Shown here: piece after piece, positions 30,801 through 43,039 of the stretch
Numbering within the stretch: the first letter of the stretch is position 1
Layout of the letters: each line of letters opens with the position of its first letter
Origin: Euryodendron excelsum
Lineage: Eukaryota; Streptophyta; Magnoliopsida; Ericales; Pentaphylacaceae
Assembly (NCBI GenBank): GCA_033060915.1
Contig: CM065379.1
Span: forward strand, 34,654,318 to 34,718,317
DNA: 64,000 nucleotides
Reading direction: 5' to 3'
Position numbers and translations under genes: made by a program
Notes under the pieces: model-generated
Told to the model about the DNA's origin: nothing
Databases searched by the model: none
What the model saw: the letters and a program-made list of their open reading frames with translations, nothing else

Positions 30801-32499
30801 ACCCACAAGACATTTATTAGTCCATGAGTTTAAAGATCATTGATTGATCAAGGCAGGCAATAAAACAAACTTAAGTTTTAACGAAGATGGAAATCCAACA
30901 TGAATGGAACACCATGTCAGTTATCCATGATTTACCATTTTCAATTTTGATGGATTTTTTGTGAATAGTTGCCTGAATTCATATGTAAGCAGGCAGCCGA
31001 AATTGAATTCTAGTAAAATATTGCATGGAAATACTCGAGGATGATATACAAAATCAGTCATATTTATGGAAGAGCTCTTTTTTTTTTTTTTTTTCCTTAT
31101 AAATTTTCTACATAATTTGACAATAATAGACAAATTTGGTAACAAAATTAATGAAAATTTGAAAAAATAAACGTTCTCAAATCTTAACCCCTTAAGTTTG
31201 TTCTATTATGGACAGAGTCAAATTTCAGGAATTATGAGAATTTGATGATTCAGACGAAATCGGATACAGGGTTAAACATGATTTATGAACCATATTGCAG
31301 TTCTGGGTGGAAGCATACTTCACAAAAGGCAAATAACAACATGAAACAAGCATGCATTATTGAAACTTTGCTCAATTTGCCCCATCAAGCTTCAAAGAAT
31401 TTAATTTTTACCTACACTTCTTAAAATGTTTCTCAATTTACCCCTCTAAAAACTTATAAATGCCTTATTTAAATAGTTATTTTGCATTAAAGGTCCCATT
31501 ATATTTTATATATATAAACTTACACATATTAGACATATATATATATATATATATAGAAGTCTAAGTGCCCTATTGTTGATTACCCCTCCAGGTAACAGCA
31601 CATCTTAGTAAGGAAACATGCAAGTGCAGATACACCACCTTGATCACCAAATAAAACATAAATTAGGACATTAATTGAAATCCTACAAAAACCCTTGATG
31701 TGATAATCAAATGGAAAAGAAAGTCATACAAACATTAGTGCATTCTATCACAAGCAGAATGGGCATCTTATTAATCCTCTACCAAACACAGTGTAGTGCT
31801 TAACTTTCAATGTGGCATCCAAACAACCCGATAACAGTAAACGCAAAAGTCTCTATGAGTCCAAAAAAAAAAAAAAAATTGCAGAATCAGAAGACCTTGA
31901 TCACGTGCAACATTTGTTCAATGCATGCACTACTTGCGGGTTTTCAGAGAGAGAGAGAGAGAGAGCCCATTCTGTCCTGCGATCAGTCTTAGAGAGAGAT
32001 ATAGCAAAAATCCCTAGAATTAATTAGATATAGGAAGAAAGAGAGGAGCTCATCAGTGAAAAGGAGGAGGTTTCTGAGAGTTCAGCTGTCAACAATTGGG
32101 GTTTGTGGTGTTGCGCTAATAACAAAGGACGGCTAAAGAACGGAACGGGAATTTGAGAGAGAGAGAGAGGGAGAGCAATGAACTCTTTCAGTCACCATGC
32201 ATTGAGGCCACGGGCAACTGGGTTTTTGTCATTAAATAATTTTGTGTTGCCACTCCGTTGCTTGGATTCGAGTCCGCATAGATTAGTGTGGATAGGGTGA
32301 CTAAATATGCTCATATAGTACTTAATATTTGGTGAGATCTAAACTTCGACCGAAGGTGCAGAATGATTTCCTAACGCATATGTGCAATGCATACCCCTTT
32401 TTGTGCTAAAATATATATATATATATATATTACGTTGCTGACCTCAGAATTTGGGCAAGGGCCACCACAGCCCAAATCTTCAGAGTTCTTTTTAATTGT
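27828..32499. other. Intergenic / upstream region of the IDM-like gene
   Basis: No convincing coding sequence. The segment may hold the 5' UTR exon and promoter of the minus-strand gene. Simple tracts: poly-T at about 29120-29140 and 31077-31094, (AT)n at about 31536-31553, poly-A at 31862-31877, (GA)n at 31947-31965 and 32155-32169, and (TA)n at 32409-32430. A B-box-like GATTCGAGTCC at about 32263 hints at a SINE remnant. Confidence 0.5.
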
Positions 32500-32507
32500 A
32501 AGGTAAA

Positions 32508-33359
32508 TAGGGATGTCAATTGGATCCGCTCGGCTTGACTTGAGCTGTGACCCATTGAGCTTGGGACCGGCTTTGCTAGCTCCTACCAAGCCTAAGCCAT
32601 GGCCTTAGAGGGGGGCTTGAGCTTCAAGCTTTCATAGATTTTTTGAGTGGGTCTTTGGGCTTGGTCTCTTTGGTTTAGTTTTTTTTTTTTTTAGCATTAT
32701 GTTTTTAAAACTAATAAATTTAGTTATAATAAATTATACTCTATAATTTTATGAATTAAAAATTTATTTGTAAGCTTATATATATTTAATTTTTTTAAAC
32801 TTATGTAAAAAACTTTACACTTACATTTATTATATATAATTAATAAGAATTACTAAGATAAATTATTTATATAATTATATTTATAAAATTAATGAACGTG
32901 CTTAAGAAAAATGAATTTGAAAAGGGCGGGGTCATGGGTGAGGGTGAGGAGTATTTAAAAAAAATTCAAATTGAATTTTAAAGAGAAAGAACCGTTTGTT
33001 TTGGGTGGGAGGGGGGTTCACGGGCTCACGGCCGGGCTTAGACTCCAGCTCTCGAATTGGGCTTGGGCCAAGCACAGACTACCAGAAAAGGGGCCCAAGC
33101 CCGCCCATAAGGTACTCAAGCTTGGGCCGAGCTAGGCCCAGGTCAAGCTCGAGCTAGCCAGGGGGGTGGGGTGAGGTTTACGAGCTCACTATCGAACTTG
33201 GGCTCAGGCTCTCGAGTAGAGCTTGGGCCGGGCTCGGACTACTTGAAGGGGGGCCAAAGCCCACCCATAAGATGCTCAGGCTTGGGCCGGGTTAGGCCCA
33301 GGTTAGGCTTAGGCCGTGCTCGGGTGGCTAATAGGCCTTGGGCCGGATTTACATCCCTA
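32508..33359. mobile_element. Non-autonomous hAT transposon (852 bases)
   Basis: Terminal inverted repeats TAGGGATGTCAAT and ATTTACATCCCTA (one mismatch of 13), and a perfect 8-base duplication AAGGTAAA (32500-32507, 33360-33367), diagnostic of hAT. There is no transposase. The right third is built of GGGCTTGGGCC-type sequence in two about 162-base tandem copies (about 33020-33180 and 33182-33345). Confidence 0.9.
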
Positions 33360-34009
33360 AAGGTAAACAATCATTTAGTCCCTCCTGTTGGGGACTACGG
33401 AATTTCCCACGATCCAACTATGGTATATACGCATAACACCAAAAAAAATTAATAGAAACTGATCTTCATGATTAGAATTCAACTATGGTATGAATTTCAA
33501 AATTTTTTTTGCTTTGATCTCGAACAGCACGCAACAGCAACAAGCACGAATCAATTACTCGAACTCAACCTTTGAACTTTTGCTATATCCCTCATATACG
33601 CCTTACTCCAGAGAGAGTGGCTCACAATTGCTAGGGTTTCTCTTCCTCACAAAAACATGTATCTCTCCATTATGAGCAAGTGTAACTCTAACTGTTCTTA
33701 AGGTACATATATATAAAGGGTACAGCAAGGATCATATGATTAATATGATTAGGGCTTCCTATGCAAATAAGGATTCCTAATTCAACTAGGATTAATTTCT
33801 ATTTACGTAAATTATAATTTATACCACTAATGAATTATAATTACATTCCCTATCATACTAAGAATTATATTTTGAGTTCCACAATATTAAATACTTATTT
33901 ATCTCCCCACGTTAAGATCACAAATACCTGTTTATTAAATTAAATTACTGACAGTTAAATTTAATTGACTTATTTAATTCCTTAAGACATTCTACTTAAC
34001 TTATTTGGG

Positions 34010-35119
34010 TCTGTTTGGCGCAGCTTCTTGTGGTGAAAGTCCTTTGTGACGAAGGACTTTTTAGGGAGGATTTCATAAAAATAACTTTTAAGAGAAGATA
34101 GATATTTGGTGAATGTTTATTTTATAAGTTCTTTAAAGTTCAAAAGTATCTTAACCATGAAAATGTAAGTTTGGTGAAAACATTCTAAAAGTGACAAATT
34201 GCTCTGAAGTGACAATTTTGTCCATTAGCATCATCATTCACTTGAGACTCATTTTTCTTGTAAAATTTAGTTTTAAAAAAGAATAATTGCAAAGAAATTG
34301 AAAGCAAAAAGTAACAATATGGAAATTTGACTCATAAAAAATATACTAGTTATACAATTAAAATAATATATTCTTAATAAAATATGATTTATTGTAGTAG
34401 GCAATTTGAAGTAGATTAGGATTTGATAAGAGTCAATGTTCGTTGGGTTGAGTCCCGTTAGACCTTGAGATGGTGTGTGGCGACTTGGTTTTCCAAATGG
34501 GCCTTTGTGTTCAGAAGTTTTTTAATATCAACTGATTGTATATAGTCATTGATGTTCATCTAAAAAGAAAATAAGTTTTTCTTAGACTGTGTTTGAAACT
34601 TAGATTTATCAATAAAAAAGTGAATTAAATAGAAAAGGTGAGACAAAAGAGAACAAAATGAAAAATAATTTTTGTTTTATTTCTCCTTACTTTTCCCTTA
34701 TTTTTTCTCCATCAGTAAATTCTTGATTTAAACACAGCCTTAGATTCACATAACTTTGTTGCTTCTCGAACGATTGCGGAAGTGATACTTGCAGAGACGT
34801 CCTCAAAATGTTTGTAGTTTTGTATTTAATGGTTAGGGTTCGTAAATATCATGAATTGAAAGGATATTGTGGACTTTTGGTTACAAAAATTAAGGAGGGT
34901 ATTGGAAATTAAAAACATTCACTTAAGTGGAATACAACATCGCGACAAGCCAATTTTGAATCTGTTCGAAAAGCCACCTCGGGTAGCTTCTCACAAATGG
35001 ACTTTTGGAGCTTAACTTTTAGTGGAAGGACTTCTAGTAAATTTTACCAAACAAGAAAATAAATTTCAAAAACACTTCTAGAGCCAGGAAGGACTTTGAG
35101 AAGCCCCACCAAATGCTAT
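34010..35119. mobile_element. hAT-like non-autonomous element nested in the solo LTR
   Basis: The left end TCTGTTTGGCGCAGCTTCT and the right end (reverse complement GATAGCATTTGGTGGGGCTT, CT) are imperfect inverted repeats. Both are followed inward by AAGTCCTT-rich sequence. The target-site duplication was not resolved, so boundaries are approximate. Confidence 0.5.
34585..34739. mobile_element. PIF/Harbinger-like MITE (155 bases)
   Basis: Inverted termini GACTGTGTTTGAAACTTAG and, reverse-complemented, GGCTGTGTTTAAATCAAGAA. Flanked by TTA on both sides (34582-34584, 34740-34742), the target size and sequence of PIF/Harbinger. It is nested in the hAT-like element. Confidence 0.75.
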
Positions 35120-35807
35120 CTTGATATGTCAGATTCATAATTCATCTGCAGGGTTTGACATAATCAAAACTTATAAGTTTCTTCAAAGGAGAATCATCAA
35201 TCCCTATACAGGGACGTGAATTTCATCAATAATTAATATTCACCACACACGTAACATTATTGTCCAATCTACTGAGTTTATTGACCCACAAAGAATCTCA
35301 CTTTTCTGTGAATCAAAACAATATACATCAAATGCGCGTGTCTATTTATTATATTAGGATTAAGAGTATAAGTACTTATAATAATCATGAGGTATTAATT
35401 ATTTTATATAATCGGTATAAAAACAATTAGCTCAACACGATCCTGTTCAAAACACACAAAGTGTATTAGTGTAAGAAGTTGGAACTATACCGTTCCCCAT
35501 AATTAAGATAGACATATTAAAACTTTGTGCTATAGTCTTACTAATGGTGTATCTAATTTCATATTAGATTGTGAACGATAAGGTTATATTCCATAAGAAC
35601 CGGTGATTTGATCTTCCGTGTGTAAGTCATACTCTACACACTAAATCATCTACTATATAAAATAAGAGACATACATACATAATCATTAAATAAATAATGC
35701 AAGACAAACATTGCTTACATAGATTCTCATTAAAATAGAATAACTAATTTATTAATAAATACTAAAGCCATTACACAAAGTATGTCTTTTAGTATAAATC
35801 CCTAACA

Positions 35808-36046
35808 CCTTCAACTTTGCTTTAGATTTTAATGTCATCCCTAAACTTTGATTTCTTTTATTGAAGTCTCTAACTTTTAAAATGAAGTCTACGTGGTCTA
35901 ATTTTTTAAAATAAGAAAGAAAATTAAATATTAATCATACTTTGGCCTACTAAACTATAACATACTATTACTTTGCCCCCATTCAACTAAAAATAGTTAT
36001 ATTTTCACTATAATAAAATTTAAAATTAAGAATTTGTTTGATAAAT
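35808..36046. repeat. Dispersed AT-rich repeat
   Basis: CCTTCAACTTTGCTTTAGA... resembles 46280-46460 (CCTTCCAACTTTGCCTCAT..., then ACTTTTAAAA, then TAGTC), so it belongs to an old intergenic repeat family. No gene seen. Confidence 0.45.
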
Positions 36047-36181
36047 TTTTTTTTTTTTGTTCATCAGAAAGGATTACAAAGAGGGCCGAAGTTGAAAAGG
36101 GAATACGGGGGAGGCGGGTTTGAACTCTTGACCTCTCAAAGGGAGGCAGAAACTCAGGCCAACTTAGCTAGCCTTCTAAAA
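36047..36181 (-). mobile_element. tRNA-derived SINE
   Basis: On the minus strand TAGCTAAGTTGG fits the pol III A-box consensus (TRGCNNAGYNGG) and GTTCAAACC fits the B box (GWTCRANNC) about 30 bases further on. The copy ends TTTCTGATGAAC plus a 12-base A tail. Flanking duplications were not clear. Confidence 0.7.
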
Positions 36182-36836
36182 CAAAGAGGAAAAATAATTT
36201 CATTGTTATGAATTGTTATAAATCATCTCAAAATACCGAAAGAAATGGTCAAAATAATCTATAAAATCTTGTTTTTGTGGACCACCAATTATTATTCTCG
36301 ATAATATCAAGGAGATTTTTAAAACTATGCATTTGTTAACCAGGGATAACTTTTTTTTTATTTATATTATATCCAATCAGTAACACAAGTGTTCAATTTT
36401 TTTTTGTCAATAGTTTAATATAAACTTAAATTCTCATTTTTATTTTCGCAAGAATCAACCTCAGCACAGCTCATTATAAATAAGAAGTGTGGAGAGAGGT
36501 TATTAAATTAATACAGACCCATCTCTTTAGAGTTAAAATATAATGACTTTTAGTTCAGTGGGTAAAGTGAAACTAAATCATAATTGAGAGGGGTCAAAAA
36601 ATAATAAAAAAAAGTTAGATTTCATATGATATAATGGAGTTAGATTTCCTCAATTGGACTACATTAACGGAATTATAAAAGGTATCAAGAGCTAAAAAAA
36701 AATAAATAAAAGATGGAGGACAATTGAAAATTTAAGTAAAGTTTAAATGCCAAAATAATAGTTTCTACAATCCACAATGTGGTTTTATTGACAAATTCAA
36801 TTGAGAAAAAGGAAACTAAGAAGGTGCTTGCTTGGG

Positions 36837-36975
36837 GCCATCCCCGATTCTTTGGCTCAGTAATTACTTGGTTTGTATGGGACATGGAGTTATGCAAATC
36901 TTGAGATTAATTATGATTCATACAAGCTGACTCGAACAGTTGATTATCAACCAAAAAAAAAAAAAAAAAAAAAGG
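36837..36975 (+). mobile_element. SINE remnant with A tail
   Basis: A-box-like TTGGCTCAGTAATTACTTGG, then GAGATTAATTATGATTCATA, CAAGCTGACTCGAACA and ATTATCAACC followed by about 23 A. The 3' end resembles the sequence at 7141. It is internally shortened. Confidence 0.5.
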
Positions 36976-37549
36976 AAGAAGAAGAAGGTGCTTACTAACT
37001 AGCCCATGGACCACATTGGATATTTACTTATAGCACTGTTCTGGAACTGTTAGATTTTTGAATTCTCAAAAGAGGAAAGCTGGCGTTAAACATGTTTGAG
37101 AGACACTCGCCCGCCTAACACTATCACATCAACTGGGACCCATTAAAAGAGGTGGGGTCTAGCTCAGCTGAATTGACAATGTCAGGCACTCAAGTGCCCC
37201 ATCAGGCGCTTGACGCTAACATTTCACTTCTCAAAATGACATTGACAGAAAGCATGAATTGACAGAGTAAGATTATCGCTTTTAGTTTCACATTCAATCT
37301 TTGGAGTTTCTATCTCATGGATTTAATTCACAGTAGTATTCTCCTTAATTTTGTAAGTCTGCTATATGGGATTATGTATAAATCACTTTGTCCTGTGATG
37401 AATTCAGTCCCAATTGCTAAAACCAGTTCCATCCTCACATTATTACGGATAATTGAGCATACTGAATATTTTTCTTGTTAATTAATACCTCTCCTTGTCA
37501 GTCCCAATCAAACTAGATAATTCTACAAGGATTTGAGAAAAATCTTAAA

Positions 37550-37860
37550 TTAAAATTTTTTTTTGAAAATGTCGGTGTATTATTTTAATCAAGTTAGTCT
37601 AACTCTATCTGGAATGCTACCACTCCAAAACAACTTGCTAATATTACCATTTAGTTTAAAAATCTGGGTTTTTTTTATCTCACCTTGACAATGCTTTTCA
37701 AAACTATATAATATTTTATTCCTGTATAGATGAAATTGCATAGAATTTTGACATTTCGGGTGTTAACACGAGTCAAAATTGATATCGGAGCAATCTTTTC
37801 CTAGTAACTGTCGATTTATGCAATGTTTGCCCCTAAGTTACACAATTCACCGAACGGATG
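37550..37860 (+). repeat. Upstream duplication, copy 1
   Basis: Shares with 38455-38745 the order GTGTATTATTTT, GGAATGCTA, AAATCTG, TATCTCACCTTG, AATGCTTTTCAAA, GATGAAATTGCATAGAATTT. The offset is about 885 bases. Confidence 0.75.
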
Positions 37861-38454
37861 AACTGCACTTTAATTCTTGAACTAGCGAATTGGGAGCACT
37901 ACCCCGTCAAAACCCCGAATTCTAATTTGGACCACTAGTTGGTTGTCACATACATTATTATGGTATTAAAACACATAATAACACATCTTTTATTAAAATT
38001 TTACATAAAAACTTTTATAATTAAATAAAGAAATGGCTACTTTATTTTTTATTTATTTTAAATACCATAAATTTAGGTATTTTTGAAGAAATTGATGCAC
38101 ACAAAAAATTAAGAATATTTAAAAAAATATGTATTTTGTCTATGTGTTTGTTTTTAAATTCATTATTAAGTTTGTATAGTCACGCTCGGGACATTTTCAC
38201 AAATGACGCTCTTTGCTGCACCAGCACTTGCTCTGCACTTGCACCCGCACCTGCATTGGGAATCGATAACTTAGGTTCACCCTTTTTGTCTTTTTTAATC
38301 AAACTAAAAGATCGTACCTAGTGCACAAGACTCCGCTCAAAGTAAGATCTCTCGTATAGACAACCTTACTATTTATGCCATAGCGATGGGGCGGATAGCA
38401 GTTGTTATGGCACCACGTAACAACCTGTTCAGTCTCAATAAAACTATAACTAGT

Positions 38455-38745
38455 CTAAAAAAATCTGAGACACAAACGAGAGAAAATATTAAAAATATAA
38501 GTGTATTATTTTCATCTAGTCTTAACTCAGGAATGCTAAAAATCTGAATTTCTTATCTCACCTTGTAAATGCTTTTCAAACTATGATCTTTAATTCCTGT
38601 ATATACTCAATTATGATGAAATTGCATAGAATTTTGACAGTAGGAGTGTTTCATTTTGCATTTTAACACGTACGAGTCAAAATCGTCGGGGCAATCCTTT
38701 GTTAGAATCTGTATATTTCAGAGATGTTTGCCCTCTTGTTGAAGC
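38455..38745 (+). repeat. Upstream duplication, copy 2
   Basis: The copy nearer the NPH3-family gene, 0.6 kb before its start. It is diverged from copy 1 by substitutions and small indels. Confidence 0.75.
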
Positions 38746-39342
38746 CACCCTTTCATTGAATGGGCTGCGTTTAACAGAATCATGGGTTGTAAGTGCATAC
38801 ATGTCATACCAAAATTTTTGTGAAATAGTATATATATGATCAGGCTAAAATAAACAGAAGCTGGTTTTGCAGTTTATATGCTTATGGAGTCTCTTTTTAG
38901 CAGCAGTAGTAGTTAGGCCATTAAGAGGGTGGTTGCCTTTTGTTATCTCCAGTCACTCTAAGCATGTGTATAGATAATATTGTTTATCCTTCTCGTCCAA
39001 CTTGGACAATGCACCACCATCTTCTCAATCAGTGGCACCTATATCTTCCTTCTAGAGAGAGAGAGAGAGAGAGGGAAAAAAGACAGGCATTTTCTGATGC
39101 TATAGACAAGAAACAGTTGCATAGTAAGTACCATGAGGGATTTGAATAAGGTAAAATATAATGCTAATTCATTCACCCCTAGAAATATATCCTTCTTTGG
39201 ATAAGAAATATGGCAGTGACCAGTTATCCGACGAGCTCTCTCTTTATACATATCTGCTTCTGTATGGACGAACCAAATATTTCTGGCAATGACTGAGAAA
39301 ATTAACTATAAATTCCTCATTCCCGGACATACAAAGGCTACC

Positions 39343-39476
39343 ATGGATTCAGGAAGCCTTCAAAGAAAAGGCCCAACTTCTGGATCACTACGCTTTAGGA
39401 ACCATAGACGCTGTGTCATTTATCCAGCCAACGCGAGCATAGTTGCAGATTCTGTCGAAAGAAGAAACCAAAGTTG
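39343..39476 (+). CDS. NPH3/RPT2-family protein, exon 1
   Basis: The start ATG at 39343 (CCATGG context) opens MDSGSLQRKGPTSGSLRFRN and continues to RRNQS. The donor is TTG|GTAATC at 39477. The exon leaves two bases (TG) that join T of exon 2 as a Cys codon. No NPH3 motif lies in this exon; assignment rests on frame continuity and spacing. Confidence 0.7.
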
Positions 39477-39579
39477 GTAATCACCCCCCTCACCGTCCCC
39501 CCCTCCTCCTTTGTAAGCGCGTGTGTTTGTGTAATGCCTATATATACATACCTGACTATTTTATATCTATCTCCTGCAG

Positions 39580-39649
39580 TTTTTTCCGGACACAATTTGA
39601 GAGCGATTTGATGATTCGAGTAGGAAAAAATATCTTTCACTTGCATAAG
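39580..39649 (+). CDS. NPH3/RPT2-family protein, exon 2 (start of BTB domain)
   Basis: The acceptor TCTCCTGCAG ends at 39579. The exon encodes FFRTQFESDLMIRVGKNIFH, LHK, the family signature SDL-I-VG---FHLHK. The donor AAG|GTGCAC at 39650 is phase 0. Confidence 0.85.
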
Positions 39650-40243
39650 GTGCACTTCATTGGTAGCTTAGGTTTTTTAATACACTTTGACTAATATGAG
39701 ATTAATGTGGCAAGAGATGTGGCATGAAAAAATTTCATGATCTGAAAAAAATATATAATTTCAGCAAGGTAGTCCTTGTGAACTGCCCAAAGTTTTAACA
39801 ATAGTAGACCATCTGAAAGGTTCAGATATTAAGAATTAAAACCCAACAAACTTAGATGCCACTACAATCATTTAAGCAAACACAAAACTTAAAAAGGGCT
39901 TGGGACGTCATAATAAATCTCTGTTTGATAGCTGAGAAGATGGACTGGAAACGAATCAAGTTTACAGCAATTTCAATTTTTAATTGTTTTTTACATCCTA
40001 AATCTTCTTCCTTAAAACAGAATAATTCCTCCTCAGATTTACTTTGAATACTTAGTCATGCTGCGTAGTTCTAAGCTCCATTGGAAGGTTTGTAATTTCT
40101 AATCCTGTCCTAACACAGCATCGAAGCTAAATTTTTTTAACTTCAATTAATGCTTCGAACAAAAAACCCTGTTCAGAATCCTGTCATCGACATTTCTTAT
40201 TTAATCCCTTGCATTTCAATTCATTTGATAATTCTTTGTTCAG

Positions 40244-41299
40244 CTCCCCATGGTTGCTAGAAGTGGATATTTAAATAGATTGGTCTTTCAGAGAAAAGGC
40301 AACTGCTTGAGTTCTGATATCCAGATTGACGATCTTCCTGGTGGATCTAAAACTTTTAAGTTAGCGGTGAAATTCTGTTATGGATGGAAGGTAGATCTGA
40401 CAGCAACCAACATTGCTCCTCTGTATTGTGCTGCTCATTTCTTGGAAATCAGTGATGATCTTGAACAAGGAAACCTCATCTCTCAGACAGAGTCCTTTTT
40501 GAGTTTCCTAATATTTTCATGGTGGAAAGACACGTTTAGGGTTTTCAAAAGCTGTGAATCCATCTCATCGTCGGCCAGAGAGTCGCAAATCTTGAAAAGA
40601 TGCTCAGAAGCCGTTGCTTGGAAGGCCTGCATGAACCCGAAAGCAATCCAGTCTGACAACAATGAAGAAGAATGCTTGAATTTTGACAGTTGGTGGTTTG
40701 AAGATGTTTCATTCCTTCGAATAGATCATTTCATCGAAGTGATTGAATCAATTAAAAGAAAGGGGATGAGACCAAGTCTCATTGGATCTTGCATAGCTCA
40801 TTGGACTGCAAAATGGCTTTCCAAAATCAAATTTGGACTTGAGACTCTTCAGCTACATAAGGTTACATTTGAGAGTCTGATAAGGGTATTCCCGGTAGAG
40901 GAAAGCTCAATTTTGGCCAATTTTCTACTTCATCTTCTCAAGATAGGTCATATTTTGAAAATTGATTCTGAATTATTAAATAAGGTAGAAAAAAGAGTAG
41001 TCCTGGTATTGGAGAACTGTCGCGCCAAAGATCTCTTAGTTAAAAATTATGAGTCCGGTGGTGCTGTTTATGATGTGGGCATTATTGCTAAAGTGGTAGA
41101 AGCTTATGTTTTGTTTGTTTCGATTAACCCGGCATCAAGAATATTTGTCTTTGGAAGGCTGGTGGACGAGTATCTTACAATAGTGGCAAGAGATGAGAAT
41201 CTTCCAGCAGAAAATTTTCAGTTACTCGTTGAAGCATTGCCAAGAAATGCCCGATACTGCGATGACAACCTTCACAGAGCCATAGATATGTTCCTCAAG
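40244..41299 (+). CDS. NPH3/RPT2-family protein, exon 3 (BTB end and NPH3 domain)
   Basis: The acceptor TTTGTTCAG ends at 40243. LPMVARSGYLNRLVFQRKG completes the BTB entry, then PGGSKTFKLAVKFCYGWKVD and NIAPLYCAAHFLEISDDLEQ. The NPH3 domain begins around WWFEDVSFLRIDHFIEVIES and continues through ESSILANFLLHLLKIGHIL and YDVGIIAKVVEAYV to LHRAIDMFLK. These proteins are plant plasma-membrane or cytosolic substrate adaptors for CUL3 ubiquitin ligases, known in phototropin signalling; the specific role here is unknown. The donor AAG|GTTTGA at 41300 is phase 0. The whole CDS (four exons) is 1,662 bases, 553 residues, within the usual 500-650 range. Confidence 0.92.
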
Positions 41300-41450
41300 G
41301 TTTGAATCTCTTTTCCTTGTATCAATGGAGCTTTGAACCATATATCAATGGAGTTCAAGCTCAAAAGCACGTAAATTTCATTATTTGACTGTCTTGGAAG
41401 AAATTCGTTAATGTTGGAGCTAAATCAACTATCTTTCTTTAACCGTGCAG

Positions 41451-41852
41451 GCGCACCCTAGCCTAACAGAAGAAGAAAGAAGTGGAATATGTAAAGCCAT
41501 GGAGTACCCTAAATTATCACAAGAAGCCCGAAAGCATGCCATGAAGAATGACCGGTTGCCATTAAATATTCTGGCGCGGTATATCCTTCTTGAACAGGTT
41601 AATATGACGAGGTCAATCACGGCTGCCGGATCAAATTACCAAAGAACAAAGTCACAGGCAATTATCAGAATAAGTAAAGGGCTAGGGAAGAGGCGGATCA
41701 GTTCTGATCTGAAGGAGATAAAGATGATGAAACAAGATATGGAGAGTATAAAAGTGCAGCTGAGTGAACTGCAACTGCAAATGCAAAGAATGGAGCTTCA
41801 GGGGCAAGTGAGAAGAAGAAAGATTGGTTTTGTAAGCATTCCGTTGTGTTGA
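41451..41852 (+). CDS. NPH3/RPT2-family protein, exon 4 (NPH3 end, coiled coil)
   Basis: The acceptor AACCGTGCAG ends at 41450. AHPSLTEEERSGICKAMEYP, KLSQEARKHAMKNDRLPL and LEQVNM form the most conserved end of the NPH3 domain. A heptad-rich coiled coil, about residues 506-539 (LKEIKMMKQDMESIKVQLSE, LQLQMQRMELQGQ), follows, as in other family members. Stop TGA at 41850. The closest match from memory is the At5g48130-like subgroup, not certain. Confidence 0.92.
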   Translation, partial: AHPSLTEEERSGICKAMEYPKLSQEARKHAMKNDRLPLNILARYILLEQVNMTRSITAAGSNYQRTKSQAIIRISKGLGKRRISSDLKEIKMMKQDMESIKVQLSELQLQMQRMELQGQVRRRKIGFVSIPLC

Positions 41853-43039
41853 GCCTTTGGTTTTTATTTTTTCAACTGGTGAAGAAGTTCGAATTACCAT
41901 TAAGAGCCTCGTTAAAATTTATGAACTTTCAAAGACTCAAAGTGTAAAAATAAGAAAGCATATGCTTCCTATATATTGAAATGTAAAACGAGAATGTTTA
42001 CCAAATCCACTAAGCTATGAATATATAGGTACTTCTTAGTCCATGCAATATATTTTCTTTCTCTTCTAGAATTGGCCTCCTGATGCCAAAATCCACTCTG
42101 CACTTGCGGCTGTTACGGTTTTCGCCTGGTTACGCATTCCCCAAATTCTGCAGATGTCATTCTCATTATCAGCAGCCTTTAACTGCAAATCTGTAACAAA
42201 TCAATCCTTAAGTCAATTTTATCTCTATATCTTATTTTCTATGTATCTACTCCTTGGCTTAAAAATAAATATGCGTGGTTGCTTCATTTTCCTTGATAGA
42301 TATAAGAAACCATAGCAGCTTGGCACAACTTTTTTTTTTCACAACAATGCCCATGGTTTTCCAATATTTAGCATTATACAAAAGAATCATTGAACCTCTC
42401 CTAACAAAGGTTTTCCAACGGTTTTCAAATTTCGTTGATCCAAACCACAAGATAAAGCTACGTTTCAGGGATGCGGAATGAGAAACTGACCCTTTTGTGC
42501 TAGGGAAAGGGAACCGGGGAGAGGTCCAACCCCCTAAATGCATTAATTCCAGGCACAGATTGAGGCTAGACTTTACTGGGTAGAGTGTTAAGTACTATAT
42601 TACTGTGTTTTCTCTTTGAAATGGTGGAAAAAAGACTAGGTGGGGAATATTTCTCGTAAGTTCTTGTATCTCCCAAGAAGAGATGCAGCAAGCCAGGCCA
42701 CCACCATCTACTAGTTCCCATAATGCCTGCTGCTTTAGCATAGAGAGAGCTATTAGCATTAACGATGATCCAGAGCCTTATTTCTCATATATCCACTGGA
42801 TGCAAGTATCATGCCCATTAATAAGTCACATAATTTATATATTTTCATCCTTTAATTATATTATTTAGTTGTTATTTATTTGTTTATATTATTATTTTTA
42901 TTACAGATTTGGGTACAAGAGAAAAAAGAAGAATTTTATCCAAAATAAAAAATATGTGCTTAAATGAGTCAAATCTTTCAACAATTTTATTCAAGTAAAG
43001 AGATTAGAAAGAAAGAAAGACTTTCAATCAATAAAGGAA
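41853..43039. other. 3' flank of the NPH3-family gene and intergenic DNA
   Basis: Probable 3' UTR directly after the stop. No further gene was supported; the frames near 42259-42543 have no recognised family. Confidence 0.5.

Larger units (their letters stand above)
33386..35807 (-). mobile_element. Solo LTR interrupted by a hAT-like element
   Basis: TGTTGGGGACTACGG...AATCCCTAACA with flanks CCTCC (33381-33385) and CCTTC (35808-35812), one mismatch. On the minus strand it starts TGTTAGGGATTTATACTAAA, an LTR start I recognise from dicot copia elements. No coding region, primer site or partner LTR. Excluding the insert at about 34010-35119 it is about 1.3 kb. Confidence 0.7.
36976..39342. other. 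Intergenic / promoter region of the NPH3-family gene
   Basis: No gene seen apart from the duplicated blocks. Immediately upstream of the start are a (GA)n tract (39055-39074) and AT-rich DNA; a specific TATA box was not chosen. Confidence 0.5.
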
